Shown here: positions 43,067 through 54,377 of the stretch, one piece after another
How positions within the stretch are numbered: the first letter of the stretch is position 1
How the letters are laid out: each line of letters opens with the position of its first letter
Source of the DNA: Dermabacteraceae bacterium TAE3-ERU27
GTDB lineage: Bacteria; Actinomycetota; Actinomycetes; Actinomycetales; Dermabacteraceae
Assembly (NCBI GenBank): GCA_019218415.1
Contig: JAHUUL010000002.1
Span: 518,798 to 582,797, forward strand
DNA length: 64,000 bases
Direction of reading: 5' to 3'
Translations under genes and position numbers: made by a program
Notes under the pieces: generated by a model
What the model was told of the DNA's origin: nothing
Databases searched by the model: none
Seen by the model: only the letters and a program-made list of their open reading frames with translations

Positions 43067-43479
43067 AAGCGGTAACGCGAGGCAAGTAATACCAGTGCCG
43101 GGAGGGCGCAGGCTACCAGGACGGCGAACACTATGCCGAACCACCAGCCAGCGCTCCCCGGCACTTGGTATTTGAGTAGCGTAAAAGCTGCTAACGCCAG
43201 GAAAAGGTGCCAGGTAATGCCGTAGGTAATGCCGAAGCGGGTGCGCTGCAGCAGGCTGCGTACGGCGAAGCCGAGCAGCACCGCACACGCACCGTAGGTG
43301 AGGGCTTCTCCGATTAGCACACGATGCAGACTTCCCGCCTGAAAGAGACGCACCAGGCTGTAGCTCGCGACTCCCGCCAGCGCCAGCGCCTGAGCCCCCA
43401 GCAGCGCGATAGCGATCTGACGGGCGCGCGAAGGCGCGCCTCGATTGGGGTCGTTCACATCCTGTGTTCGGGTAGCCAT
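43063..43479 (-). CDS. Small four-helix membrane protein of unknown function
   Basis: 138 residues with hydrophobic segments QIAIALLGAQALALAGVASY, LTYGACAVLLGFAVRSLL, ITWHLFLALAAFTLLKY and WWFGIVFAVLVACALPALVL. No family is recognised. Its end overlaps the ABC permease end by four bases (convergent). Stands alone on the minus strand. Confidence 0.7.
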   Translation of the reverse strand: MATRTQDVNDPNRGAPSRARQIAIALLGAQALALAGVASYSLVRLFQAGSLHRVLIGEALTYGACAVLLGFAVRSLLQRTRFGITYGITWHLFLALAAFTLLKYQVPGSAGWWFGIVFAVLVACALPALVLLASRYRF

Positions 43480-43638
43480 AAAAGCATTCTAGCTAGCGAA
43501 AAAAGGCCGTTACGGGCCGTAAAAATATCCAACTCACCGTGTGGGAAGTACCACGAGATACACCTTCCATTTCCCTTGTGGGGACCTAGCCGGGAGGGCA
43601 AGATTGATTGATGACCACGAGACCCCCTGATCTTTTGG

Positions 43639-43648
43639 GTCACGTGAC
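43639..43648. promoter_or_regulatory. Palindrome in the whiB leader
   Basis: GTCACGTGAC is a perfect 10-bp palindrome 98 bases before the whiB start in a 266-base gap. It may be an operator; no known binding protein is implied by the sequence alone. Confidence 0.3.
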
Positions 43649-43745
43649 GTATGTGTAGTGCGTCGATATTAACGACCAAGAACGGCGCTATCGACTCCCC
43701 CTTAGGCGAGCGGATAGCGCTGGAAGCAGAAAGCGAGCAGTACTC

Positions 43746-43994
43746 ATGGACTGGCGGCATAAGGCTGAATGCCTCACGGAAGACCCCGAGCTGTTCTTCC
43801 CGATCGGCAACACGGGCCCTGCGATCACGCAGATCCAGGAAGCAAAAACGGTGTGCCAGCGCTGCGATGTGATGAGCGTCTGCCTTAAATGGGCTCTCGA
43901 GACCGGGCAGGATGCCGGCGTCTGGGGAGGCCTCTCCGAGGACGAGCGCCGCTCTCTTAAGCGGCGCAATGCTCGCGCGCGACGCGCCAGCTGA
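43746..43994 (+). CDS. WhiB-family iron-sulfur regulator
   Basis: 82 residues. Four cysteines that hold the [4Fe-4S] cluster are at residues 9, 37, 40 and 46 (AECLTEDPELFF, TVCQRCDVMSVCLKWAL), followed by the turn GVWGGLSEDERRSLKRR and a basic tail. Size and motif resemble WhiB1, an essential nitric-oxide-sensing sigma-factor partner; the exact orthologue needs phylogeny. It is transcribed alone, and a strong terminator follows. Confidence 0.95.
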   Translation: MDWRHKAECLTEDPELFFPIGNTGPAITQIQEAKTVCQRCDVMSVCLKWALETGQDAGVWGGLSEDERRSLKRRNARARRAS

Positions 43995-44026
43995 ATAACC
44001 GTTTAGGTTTTTATTCAGATACTTAA

Positions 44027-44070
44027 TAAAAGGGGTTGCCCGGAAAAACCGGGCAACCCCTTTTATTTTG
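44027..44070. terminator. Bidirectional terminator between whiB and the PdtaS-like kinase gene
   Basis: The 16-bp stem AAAAGGGGTTGCCCGG / CCGGGCAACCCCTTTT has a short A-rich loop and T-rich tails on both sides. Confidence 0.92.
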
Positions 44071-44086
44071 TTTTCCAGCTTTTAAT

Positions 44087-45592
44087 TTAGGACATTATCG
44101 GGTCTAGATAGACATCGATCACGGCGCTCGTTCCGCCACCGGGCCGGTCTTCCCAGAACAGGACTCCACCCAGCTCCCCCGAAACCAGGGTTTGCGCGAT
44201 GGTGGTGCCGAGCCCCTCCGGCTTGCGCCCCTTCATTCCCTCTCCGTCGTCCTCAATCCTGAGCACCAGGTGCGAGCCCTTGCGTTCGCAGCGCACCGTG
44301 AGGGTTCCGCCCGTCTCCGCCAGGCCGTGCTCAACCGCATTGGTCGCCAGTTCCGTCACGACGAGCGCGAGCGAAGTGGCTTCCTCCGCGCGAATCACGC
44401 CGACCTTACCGATCTTTTCCGTCGCCACGGTCACCTGCTCCCCGCCGAGCCTGCCCGGCGCGGAATCCCGGTGCCGCACCCCGGCGGCGGCGACATCTAC
44501 CGCGAGGGTGAGGCAGCGATCGATCACGTCATCGAACGTCACCGTTTCGTCGGTGCCCTGCAAAAGCGCCTCGTGCACGAGCGCGATGGTGGAGACGCGG
44601 CGCATGGCTTCGCTCAGCGCGAGCCGCGCTTCGTCAGACTTCATGCGGCGAGACTGCATGCGCAGCAGGGCGGCGACGGTCTGCAGGTTGTTTTTCACCC
44701 GGTGGTGCACTTCCCGGATGGTGGCTTCCTTAGTGATTAGCTCCCGCTCGCGCCTGCGCAGTTCGGTCACGTCACGCACCAGCACGATGGCGCTGTCGCG
44801 CGCCCCCGCGGAATCTGTCAGCGGCAGCGCCCGCAGCGAGAGCGTGCCGCCGCGCGCCTGCATGTCGGAACGCCAGGCTGCCCTACCGGTCAGCACCAGC
44901 GGCAGGGATTCGTCTACCGGGGAACGGCTTTGCAGCACCTGCGTAGAAAGCTCCGCGAGGGTCATGCCGAGCATGTCTCCCTCAACCCCGAAGCGGTGGA
45001 ACGCGCTCAGCGCGTTCGGGGAGGCCCACTGCACCACGCCGTCACGATCCAGCTCGACGATGCCGTCACCCACGCGCGGCGCGCCCCGGCGCGGCGGAAT
45101 CGGCGCCCCCACGATCGGGAAATCTCCCCGCGCCACCATCTGCAGCAGCCTCTCCCCCAGCAGGTGCAGGCGCATTTCCGTGGCCGACAGCGGATCGGTC
45201 GGGCGGCGTAGGTTTCGCTCCACCGCGATCACCGCGATCACTTCCTCGCCCCGGCGCACGGGCACGAGCACGCAGTCGGCGGTGCGGTCCTCACGCTCCA
45301 CGGTAAAGGGGGTCAGGTTCAGTTTCCCCGTGCGGGCCACCTCGCACAGCGCCTGCCAGTGGTCGGCGGCGATCTCCAACCCCACCGGGTCTTCGTAGTA
45401 GACCGTGGCGGCCGTGGCCGGGCGGCAGTGCGCAAGGGTGGTGAACATGTCGTCGTGGCGCAGCCAGAGCAGCAGGTCGGCCTGCATGAGGTCAGCGATC
45501 ACCTGCCAGTCGCCGATCAGTAGTTGCAGCCATTCCGCGACCGAGTCGCTGATATAGGGCCTGCCGGTCTGGAATTTGCTGAACGTAGACAT
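44087..45592 (-). CDS. PdtaS-like sensor histidine kinase
   Basis: 501 residues from the ATG at 45592; the in-frame extension to 46099 overlaps the DUF2505 gene and is rejected. An N-terminal GAF-like region (residues about 20-140), a PAS domain (GDGIVELDRDGVVQWASPNA), then the HisKA_2 box REVHHRVKNNLQTVAALLRM, and an ATPase domain (ELATNAVEHGLAETGGTLTV). No membrane helices, so it is cytosolic. PdtaS signals to the RNA-binding antiterminator PdtaR; no pdtaR is in the window. Confidence 0.93.
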   Translation of the reverse strand: MSTFSKFQTGRPYISDSVAEWLQLLIGDWQVIADLMQADLLLWLRHDDMFTTLAHCRPATAATVYYEDPVGLEIAADHWQALCEVARTGKLNLTPFTVEREDRTADCVLVPVRRGEEVIAVIAVERNLRRPTDPLSATEMRLHLLGERLLQMVARGDFPIVGAPIPPRRGAPRVGDGIVELDRDGVVQWASPNALSAFHRFGVEGDMLGMTLAELSTQVLQSRSPVDESLPLVLTGRAAWRSDMQARGGTLSLRALPLTDSAGARDSAIVLVRDVTELRRRERELITKEATIREVHHRVKNNLQTVAALLRMQSRRMKSDEARLALSEAMRRVSTIALVHEALLQGTDETVTFDDVIDRCLTLAVDVAAAGVRHRDSAPGRLGGEQVTVATEKIGKVGVIRAEEATSLALVVTELATNAVEHGLAETGGTLTVRCERKGSHLVLRIEDDGEGMKGRKPEGLGTTIAQTLVSGELGGVLFWEDRPGGGTSAVIDVYLDPIMS

Positions 45593-45661
45593 ACCCCTAT
45601 CGTAGAAGCTAGCGGCGGGGCCCCAAAGAACGGCCTCGCGACTTTTCGGAAAGGGCACACA

Positions 45662-46159
45662 ATGAAGTTCTCCGCCACCATGCACCTGAACGGAAACCCG
45701 CAGCAGGTAGCCGCGATGTACGCGGACCCCGAATACCACCTGCAGCGCAGCAATCTGGTTGGGGTTAAGGAAACCGAAACCGAGGTGAGCGGGGAACTTG
45801 CACACTCCTTCACCGTGCGCAGCACGCGCGGCGTGGATGCTTCCCTGCTGCCCGCTCCGGCGGCGCAGTTCCTGGGTTCGCACCTGCGCGTGGTGGAAAT
45901 GCAGGAGTGGCACGAGCCCGAGGCAGATGGCGGTCGCCGCGCGATCATGAGCTACGAAGTGGGAGGCGCCCCCGTAAAGATTCGTTCCGACGTCACGCTG
46001 CAACCTCAGGGGGAAAGCACCCTGGTTGAGGTGGTCGGGGAATTCAAGGTTGCGATCCCCCTTTTCGGCGGCAAGATCGAAAAGGCCGCTGCCGAACACA
46101 CGCAGAAGCTTTTCGCGCGCGAAGAAGCCTGCGCCAACTCTTATCTGGCTAAGGCATAG
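45662..46159 (+). CDS. DUF2505 family protein
   Basis: 165 residues from the ATG at 45662. It matches the actinobacterial DUF2505 layout: KFSATMHLNGNPQQVAAMYA at the N-terminus, a beta-rich core (VKIRSDVTLQPQGESTLVEV) and FGGKIEKAAAEHTQKLFARE at the end. The fold is probably a START-like hydrophobic-ligand cavity, which is inference. Divergent from the kinase gene, 69 bases apart. Confidence 0.85.
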   Translation: MKFSATMHLNGNPQQVAAMYADPEYHLQRSNLVGVKETETEVSGELAHSFTVRSTRGVDASLLPAPAAQFLGSHLRVVEMQEWHEPEADGGRRAIMSYEVGGAPVKIRSDVTLQPQGESTLVEVVGEFKVAIPLFGGKIEKAAAEHTQKLFAREEACANSYLAKA

Positions 46160-46211
46160 CGATAGGGCGCGGCCGCTTAGCCGCTTCCACCGGTTTGCTT
46201 GCTCTCTCGCC

Positions 46212-46607
46212 CTACGAGAGGCGTGCGCGCAGTAGCGCTATCTCTTGCGGGGCGTACCAGAGCAGCTCCGGGTCTTCCCCGGAGGCCTCGATTTCACCGC
46301 CAGTGAGTTCGCTCAGGTGGTAGGAGGCTATCCGTGCGTTTCCCGCCACGGTGACGCTGCGAACGTTTGGCAGTTCTACGCCCGGCACCGGGGACAGTGC
46401 CACGCCGGTATCTGCCGACACCAGCACCACCCTTTCTTCCGGGGTGTCCAGTGCCTGCGCCCAAACCGCATCCAGCTGCGCTTCGTACTCCGCCTCTTCG
46501 CCGGCTTCGTCGGGGCACCAGACGATCTCCCCCGCGTGTAGCGCGATCGCACCGCCTGCGGGAAGTTCCTTCGCTTTAGCAGCCGGGAGCGGCAGATAGA
46601 TACGCAT
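46212..46607 (-). CDS. DUF6912-like protein
   Basis: 131 residues. It starts MRIYLPLPAAKAKELPAGGA and ends in LLWYAPQEIALLRARLS, the pattern of an actinobacterial family (DUF6912) commonly found beside a septum-site/CpaE-like gene. The CpaE-like gene lies just upstream here (20-base gap). No catalytic motif is seen. Function unknown. Confidence 0.65.
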   Translation of the reverse strand: MRIYLPLPAAKAKELPAGGAIALHAGEIVWCPDEAGEEAEYEAQLDAVWAQALDTPEERVVLVSADTGVALSPVPGVELPNVRSVTVAGNARIASYHLSELTGGEIEASGEDPELLWYAPQEIALLRARLS

Positions 46608-46627
46608 ACGCGCCGAGTCCTTTCCGT

Positions 46628-47875
46628 TTATGAGCGCCGCCGACGGCGTCCGCCGCGCCCCTCTGTCTCATTTTGCACCACGGCAGCGTTTTCTTGGGCA
46701 TCGGCACCCACCCCGCTTTGCGCCGCCACCGCTGCCGAGGCAATCTCACGGATCCTTTCCCGTAAGGCGCTTCGCGGCGCGGCTTCCGCCAGGAAAGCCC
46801 CGTCCCAGGCGCAGCGGCGAGCCGTCTGCACGTCCACAGGCAGTGCGTGCACGGCCCGGCACTCGATCCTCTCGCGTACCATCGCTTCGGCCTGCGCCGG
46901 AGTGAGCGGTGGCTGCAGGCGGTTCACCACCACGTGCAGGTTGCCGACACCGAGCTCCGCCAATAGCTCAGTCTCTCGAATCAGCCGGGTTAGAGAAACC
47001 GGATGGGCGTCTACCACCGCAAACACCGTATCTGCCGCCGCCAGGGTCTGCCTGGTCACGGCATTGCGCTGCGGCGCTAACGGGTCGTAGTCGTCAGCTT
47101 CGTCCGCAATCCCCGCAGCGATATCGAGCACGCTCAAGCTCGCGCAGGCGCGCAGGCACTCCAGCACCTGTTCGTAGGCGGCTTCCCTGATTTCGCTCCA
47201 GTGGCTTCCCAAGCCTATTCCCGGCAGGAGGCGCAGGTGTTCTCCCAGGCGTTCGCTCAATCCGGTAAGTTCCGGGCCGCCGAGGCAGTCACGCGCAGCC
47301 AGCCTGCAGGCGGTCAGCAAAGCCGCGTTTTCTTCCACTACCCCGGCGAGCTGCGCCAGGCATGGCGCGCGAGTATCCGCATCCACCAATAGGGTGTCCA
47401 CCCGCTGCAAATGCGTTTCATAGGCCAGGTTGGCCGCGAAAAACGAGCGGCCCGGCCCGCCCTCCGGCCCCCAAACCGCCAACAGCTTCCCGTCTCCTCC
47501 GACTGGTTCTGAAGCCGCCGCTTCTTCTCGCGCTTCGCCGTCGGCGCAGGCAGTCTCCAACAAGGCAACTATTTCCTCGCCCGTCGCCTCGCGCTTTAGC
47601 AGGTACCGCAGCCCGTAGGGAGGCTCGTTCGCGTTCCCTAGGCCCACCACGGTGACTCCGGCGGCCTGCAGATCGGAAACAGTCCCCCGATCCAGGCCGC
47701 GAGTTTCCAGGTCAAGCAGCACCGCATCCACGGGCCCGGCATGGGCGCAGGCGATGGTTTCCGCGAGGTCGGCGCAGCGCCGCGTAACGCTCACCCGGTC
47801 TGAATAGCGCGTGGCGAGATCGTGCACGATGCGCACCTCGTCGCTACCGCTCACGCATATTAGGAGCGCGATCAT
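46628..47875 (-). CDS. CpaE/MinD-like ATPase with a degenerate P-loop
   Basis: 415 residues. Residues 1-110 form a receiver-like domain (VDAVLLDLETRGLD) as in CpaE. The P-loop region reads GPEGGPGRSFFAANLAYETH, with GGPGRS where MinD has KGGxGKT, so the deviant lysines are lost. Later MinD-type stretches remain (DTLLVDADTRAP, LSVLDIAAG). The C-terminus is Arg-rich (GRGGRRRRRS). CpaE positions Flp pilus assembly; loss of catalytic lysines implies altered ATP use. It overlaps the SAF gene by four bases. Confidence 0.82.
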   Translation of the reverse strand: MIALLICVSGSDEVRIVHDLATRYSDRVSVTRRCADLAETIACAHAGPVDAVLLDLETRGLDRGTVSDLQAAGVTVVGLGNANEPPYGLRYLLKREATGEEIVALLETACADGEAREEAAASEPVGGDGKLLAVWGPEGGPGRSFFAANLAYETHLQRVDTLLVDADTRAPCLAQLAGVVEENAALLTACRLAARDCLGGPELTGLSERLGEHLRLLPGIGLGSHWSEIREAAYEQVLECLRACASLSVLDIAAGIADEADDYDPLAPQRNAVTRQTLAAADTVFAVVDAHPVSLTRLIRETELLAELGVGNLHVVVNRLQPPLTPAQAEAMVRERIECRAVHALPVDVQTARRCAWDGAFLAEAAPRSALRERIREIASAAVAAQSGVGADAQENAAVVQNETEGRGGRRRRRS

Positions 47876-48507
47876 GGCTTCTCTTTCGCGTTTCCAGGAA
47901 CCGCGATCACATCAACTCGCCCCTTCCCGGCCAGCGCTGTCAAAACTTCCGGGAGCTGTGCTTGCGGGAGCATGACCTCTACCGTCGCTCCTCTCGCACC
48001 TATCCCCTGCGCCAGGCTGACGTTGCTGACGCTGGCGTTTTCCACCAGCCGGCGCGCACCCGCCTCTCCTTCCTGGCTGTGCCAAAGCTCAACCCGCGCC
48101 CCCTTACGCACCGATTCCGCCACCGGACCGTCTACACGCACCGCCACCGGGCGCAGATTAAGCAGTTCGGGGGTAACGAGAGCGCTGCGCGGCAACAGCT
48201 CGCCCGGCCCGACGGGGACCGCTAGGATCGCGCCCTCGGGGAGATCACCGTAGTCAGCAAAATAGTTATTCGCACTGTCGGCAAGCCGCATCTCACGCAC
48301 CACGAACGACTCCGCCCCGGCCTGCTCCCCCACCGCAAGTTGCCTGCTAGCAACCAAAACGGGAATCGTGCTGGCAACCTGCCGAGCGTAAAAAACGCCA
48401 CCGATAATGCTGACCAATACCAGGGCGACGCCGACCAGCAGACGCGGATCGCGCCAGCCGGGCGGGGTCAGCCTTTTAGCCAGCGTGCTCTTGTGGAAAC
48501 TTCCCAT
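47872..48507 (-). CDS. SAF-domain protein (CpaB/RcpC-like)
   Basis: 211 residues. One N-terminal membrane helix (LLVGVALVLVSIIGGVFYA) leads to a SAF domain (VLVASRQLAVGEQAGAESFV, VGPGELLPRSALV) and a C-terminal beta part (ATVEVMLPQAQLPEVLTAL). CpaB/RcpC proteins are outer or periplasmic parts of Flp pilus machines. Coupled with the CpaE-like gene, it forms the second Tad-related block, about 11 kb from tadA. Confidence 0.85.
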   Translation of the reverse strand: MGSFHKSTLAKRLTPPGWRDPRLLVGVALVLVSIIGGVFYARQVASTIPVLVASRQLAVGEQAGAESFVVREMRLADSANNYFADYGDLPEGAILAVPVGPGELLPRSALVTPELLNLRPVAVRVDGPVAESVRKGARVELWHSQEGEAGARRLVENASVSNVSLAQGIGARGATVEVMLPQAQLPEVLTALAGKGRVDVIAVPGNAKEKP

Positions 48508-48671
48508 GATCGCGGGGCCTTTCGCGTGATACAGGGATTACATAGCTGGGGTAATCTTGCCACGCCAAAGCGCAACAAAGGAACACCATCCCCACGATAT
48601 GTGCATAAACTTCCGCAAACGCTATGATGAACGGGTAATACTCGGTTTCCGCACACTCGCTTAGGAGAAAC

Positions 48672-48917
48672 ATGGCATCGCCACGCTTTATCCCGCTCGC
48701 AGACGTTGCGGAAAGCCTATCCATCAGCGCTTCCCAGGCTTACGCGCTGGTGCGCTCCGGCGAACTACGCGCCATCAAGGTGGGCGGCCGGGGCCAGTGG
48801 CGGGTCGAGGTGTCCGAGCTGGAGGATTACATTCAGCGGATGTATCGACATACAGACGAGTTCGTCGCCCAGGAAAACGCCGGCGCACAGGAGCGCCGCT
48901 CCGCTCGCACCAACTAG
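48672..48917 (+). CDS. Small helix-turn-helix DNA-binding protein (excisionase/MerR-like)
   Basis: 81 residues. The helix-turn-helix and wing read IPLADVAESLSISASQAYAL then RSGELRAIKVGGRGQWRVEV, the pattern of excisionase-type and BldC-like proteins. TTAGGAGAAAC precedes the ATG. It is divergent from the CpaB-like gene, with 164 bases between them, which makes it a candidate regulator of that block. The gene ends exactly one base before the next minus-strand gene's end. Confidence 0.8.
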   Translation: MASPRFIPLADVAESLSISASQAYALVRSGELRAIKVGGRGQWRVEVSELEDYIQRMYRHTDEFVAQENAGAQERRSARTN

Positions 48918-49433
48918 TTAGTCGATTAATACTAGGGTTAAACAAGCGTAGGGCAAGGTAACCCTCCCGCCTCCCTCCGCACGCAGCTCGACGAAGTCCT
49001 TGCCGACGTTAAGCACCACACCCGCGACCTGCCCGTCGCGCCAGTGCACCCGCAGCGGACGCCTTTCCGCAGCTAGCGCGCGCAGCACTCCCCCGAGTGA
49101 GAGCGCAAATATCGGCGCCTGCTCCACGGGGCGCGAGGGCAAATCATAGAAAACTACGCCGCCCAGGTTGGGAACCAGATAGCAACGCCCTGCACCATCG
49201 CGCTGTCCCAGCAGCAGCCAGTCCGGCCCCACTTCTCCCAGCACACCGGTAATTATCTGCCCCGCAGCAACTTGCAAAGAGAGTTCTTTCCCAATCGTCG
49301 CACGCAGACGTTGCAGAACGCTCACCTCGGCCCTCTGCGCAGCTATTAGTTCCCTTCCGCAGTTCCTGGCCTCAAGCGACTCCTGCTGCACCATCTGCGC
49401 GGACAGGCTAACCAGCAAACGATCCCAATCCAT
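48918..49433 (-). CDS. Hypothetical protein
   Basis: 171 residues. A helical N-terminal part (ELIAAQRAEVSVLQRLRATI) is followed by beta strands with small-barrel character (ITGVLGEVGPDWLLLGQRDG, GQVAGVVLNVGKDFVELRAE). The repeated pattern of Gly-Val-x-Val and Asp-Phe-Val resembles an SH3- or PRC-like fold; that is inference. Conserved-type gene near secA in actinobacteria, function unknown. Confidence 0.65.
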   Translation of the reverse strand: MDWDRLLVSLSAQMVQQESLEARNCGRELIAAQRAEVSVLQRLRATIGKELSLQVAAGQIITGVLGEVGPDWLLLGQRDGAGRCYLVPNLGGVVFYDLPSRPVEQAPIFALSLGGVLRALAAERRPLRVHWRDGQVAGVVLNVGKDFVELRAEGGGRVTLPYACLTLVLID

Positions 49434-49553
49434 GCGATCAGGGTATAGCCAGAAAAAACTCTTGCCTAGAGAGGAGCTAAGTCGCTATATTCGCAACAAA
49501 ACACGGCAAACTAAATCAAACAGTCATATAGCCGGTGTTTTGAAGGAGAAGCG

Positions 49554-49930
49554 ATGCGCACCGTAGCGACAAAACAGATAGCTCCCGCAAACCCGCGCAG
49601 TAGTGAATATGCGCGCCAACTGGCACCCGTTTTAGCCCGCGTAACGGTGGAGACGATGCGCGGCATGCGGGCCCCCACACTGCTTCGGCAATACGCCGTG
49701 CCGGAGGTACTCGCCGACGTGGAAAGGCGCGCTTCGCTTAGCCTGCGGCTGCGACTCGGCAGGCAGGTTCCAAATGCGCGCGTGCGCTTGGGAACCGTTC
49801 GCACCTGCCAGGTTTCAGATACTGCGCTTGAAGCGAGCGCGGTGGTGCAAGAGCCCTACCGCGCTCGCTGCCTAGCGTTTCGCCTGGAATTACGCCATAG
49901 CGGCTGGCGTATGACGGCCCTGGAGGTGGG

Positions 49931-49934
<4 letters not shown>
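49554..49934 (+). CDS. Rv3235-like protein
   Basis: 126 residues. It has the layout of the mycobacterial Rv3235 family: a helical N-terminal half ([20 protein letters not shown]) and a basic beta-rich half ([40 protein letters not shown]). Its neighbourhood next to secA agrees with Rv3235 near secA1 in M. tuberculosis. It converges on secA and overlaps it by four bases. Function unknown. Confidence 0.75.
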
Positions 49935-52621
<2,687 letters not shown>

Positions 52622-52718
52622 CGGGTTCTCCCTAGCGTTCGCTTTAGCTTCCAGGCGCGCGCACCGCACGCGCCAACCCCACCAGTTTATGCGTTTGTTA
52701 CCCAAAAGCGCGCATAAA

Positions 52719-52752
52719 GGCGGGGTGGCTCATGCAGCCACCCCGCCCAGAA
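52719..52752 (-). terminator. Terminator after hpf
   Basis: The perfect 12-bp stem GGCGGGGTGGCT / AGCCACCCCGCC has a five-base loop. On the minus strand it is followed by TTTATG, so termination of hpf is likely. Confidence 0.75.
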
Positions 52753-52757
52753 AGAGG

Positions 52758-53393
52758 CTATTCGCCCTCTACCTCCAGCTCAATCACGCCGTAGCTCCAC
52801 CCCTTGCGGCGGTATACGACGCGATGCCTGCGCGTCTCGCTATCGACGAAAAGGTAGAAATCGTGACCGACGAGCTCCATCTGATAGAGCGCGTCATCGA
52901 CGGTCATCGGGGTAGCAGAGTGGGTCTTTTCGCGGATCACGATGGGGCTCTCCCCCAGTTCCGCTCCCTTTTCTGCCTCCTGCTCGCCCTCCTCGGTGAG
53001 CACCACTTCGTCCTCCGCCAATGGAACCTCCACGGCTGGCATCGTGCGGAGGCTTTCCGGAGTCTCATGGCTGCGGCTCTTGCCGCGCCTATGGTCCTTG
53101 TGCCGGTCACGGGCACGACGCAGTCGCTCCAGCAGTTTGCCGTAAGCCACATCGAACGCCGCGTAGAGGTCATCCGCGCGCGCTTCCGAGCGGATCACCG
53201 CCCCCGCATCACGCACCGTAAGTTCAACGCGATCGGCTTGTTCGCTTCTGCGCGGATTGTTCTCGTGGGAGATTTCTACCGCAATGAGCTGCGCCCGCGG
53301 AGCAAACTGGGAAACCTTTTCCAGCTTGTCCTCAATGTGTCGCCTGAAGCGATCCGGGACGTCCATGCGCCGACCAACAACGTTGATTTCCAT
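52758..53393 (-). CDS. hpf: Long-form ribosome hibernation promoting factor
   Basis: 211 residues from the ATG at 53393, which has AAGGAGG eight bases upstream; the start at 53411 would cut into that site. N-terminal S30AE domain (MEINVVGRRMDVPDRFRRHI to AAFDVAYGKLLERLRRARDR), a charged linker, and a C-terminal domain (SATPMTVDDALYQMELVGHD, FYLFVDSETRRHRVVYRRKG) that dimerises ribosomes. Long HPF makes 100S particles in resting cells. Confidence 0.96.
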   Translation of the reverse strand: MEINVVGRRMDVPDRFRRHIEDKLEKVSQFAPRAQLIAVEISHENNPRRSEQADRVELTVRDAGAVIRSEARADDLYAAFDVAYGKLLERLRRARDRHKDHRRGKSRSHETPESLRTMPAVEVPLAEDEVVLTEEGEQEAEKGAELGESPIVIREKTHSATPMTVDDALYQMELVGHDFYLFVDSETRRHRVVYRRKGWSYGVIELEVEGE

Positions 53394-53483
53394 TTGATCC
53401 TCCTTGAACATTCAGTGATACGCCCGATGGGGCCGGGAGAGCTTCGTTACCACCCCTTCACCTGTGCGGAGTCAGCCACAGCA

Positions 53484-54338
53484 TCATCGCTTGTGGCTTG
53501 TGTCACTAGAATAGTCTTCGCGTGCGGGATTCTCTAGTCCCGTAAGCGAAGCGGCCAGACAAACCGCGCCCACTACGTTCACCCCCGCCTTGGTTAAGAC
53601 CCTGTGCGCCTCGGCCAGTGTGGCTCCCGTGGTGAGTACGTCATCCACAAGCACGACCCACAACGAACGCGTTTTGTCGACCCTGGGCAGGAAGAACACC
53701 CTCATGCTGCCGTGCCGATTGGCGCGCCTTTCCCTAGACCGCTTTCCTCTCCCGCTCATCCCCCGGCTGAGCAGTCTGAGCGGCGCAAGCCCGCTGCCCG
53801 TTTCTCTGGCCAACAGTCTGGCCAGGGCAAGAACCTGATCCTCGCCGCGTCTGAGCAAATTTTCCGGGCGGGAGGGAACCGGCAGGAGGAATGCCTCACC
53901 GGCACCGCTATCGGGTCGCATAAGTTCGCTAAGGGCGGGCGCGAGGGAGCGTGCCAGCAGATTGAGCACGGCCCACTGCCTACCGTTTTTGGCCGCTAAA
54001 ACTGCCGCGCGCAGCCTACCCGTATAGGCACCGAGCACATACACGGGAAAAAGCGGTGCGCTTACCAGGGAGTTATCGGCTACCCGTGCCGACACCACCA
54101 CGTTCAGCGCGGGAGCAGCCCCTTCCGCGTGCCACGGCGGGCCGTCGCACGCGCGCTTACACTCCGGGCAGAGCACGTATCCCGGTGCCCCGCAGGGGCA
54201 GTAACAAGGCAGGATTATTTGCCGCAGGGAAACCAGTGCTGCAATGCCAAAATCGGAAACCACCCTCCCAGAGTTGCTGGACCTGGCCCAACACACCTGT
54301 ACCTGTGCAAAACCGCCGGTTAAACAAGCCGTGTGCAA
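53484..54338 (-). CDS. ComF-like phosphoribosyltransferase
   Basis: Up to 284 residues; the start is uncertain (TTG at 54338, or a GTG near 54263 behind GGGAGG). A cysteine cluster (CYCPCGAPGYVLCPEC) typical of ComF zinc knuckles comes first, then a PRTase fold with the PRPP loop VVLVDDVLTTGATLAEAHRV. ComF proteins take part in DNA uptake in naturally competent bacteria; in others the role is unclear. It is downstream of lpqB on the same strand with 39 bases between. Confidence 0.85.
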   Translation of the reverse strand: MHTACLTGGFAQVQVCWARSSNSGRVVSDFGIAALVSLRQIILPCYCPCGAPGYVLCPECKRACDGPPWHAEGAAPALNVVVSARVADNSLVSAPLFPVYVLGAYTGRLRAAVLAAKNGRQWAVLNLLARSLAPALSELMRPDSGAGEAFLLPVPSRPENLLRRGEDQVLALARLLARETGSGLAPLRLLSRGMSGRGKRSRERRANRHGSMRVFFLPRVDKTRSLWVVLVDDVLTTGATLAEAHRVLTKAGVNVVGAVCLAASLTGLENPAREDYSSDTSHKR

Positions 54339-54377
54339 CCCAGGCAGCGCCGAATAACTAGCGAGGCGCTATGGCTA

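Noticed and set aside
45593..46099. N-terminal extension of the PdtaS-like kinase
   Set aside because: It overlaps the divergent DUF2505 gene completely and is absent from the family; the ATG at 45592 gives the normal length.
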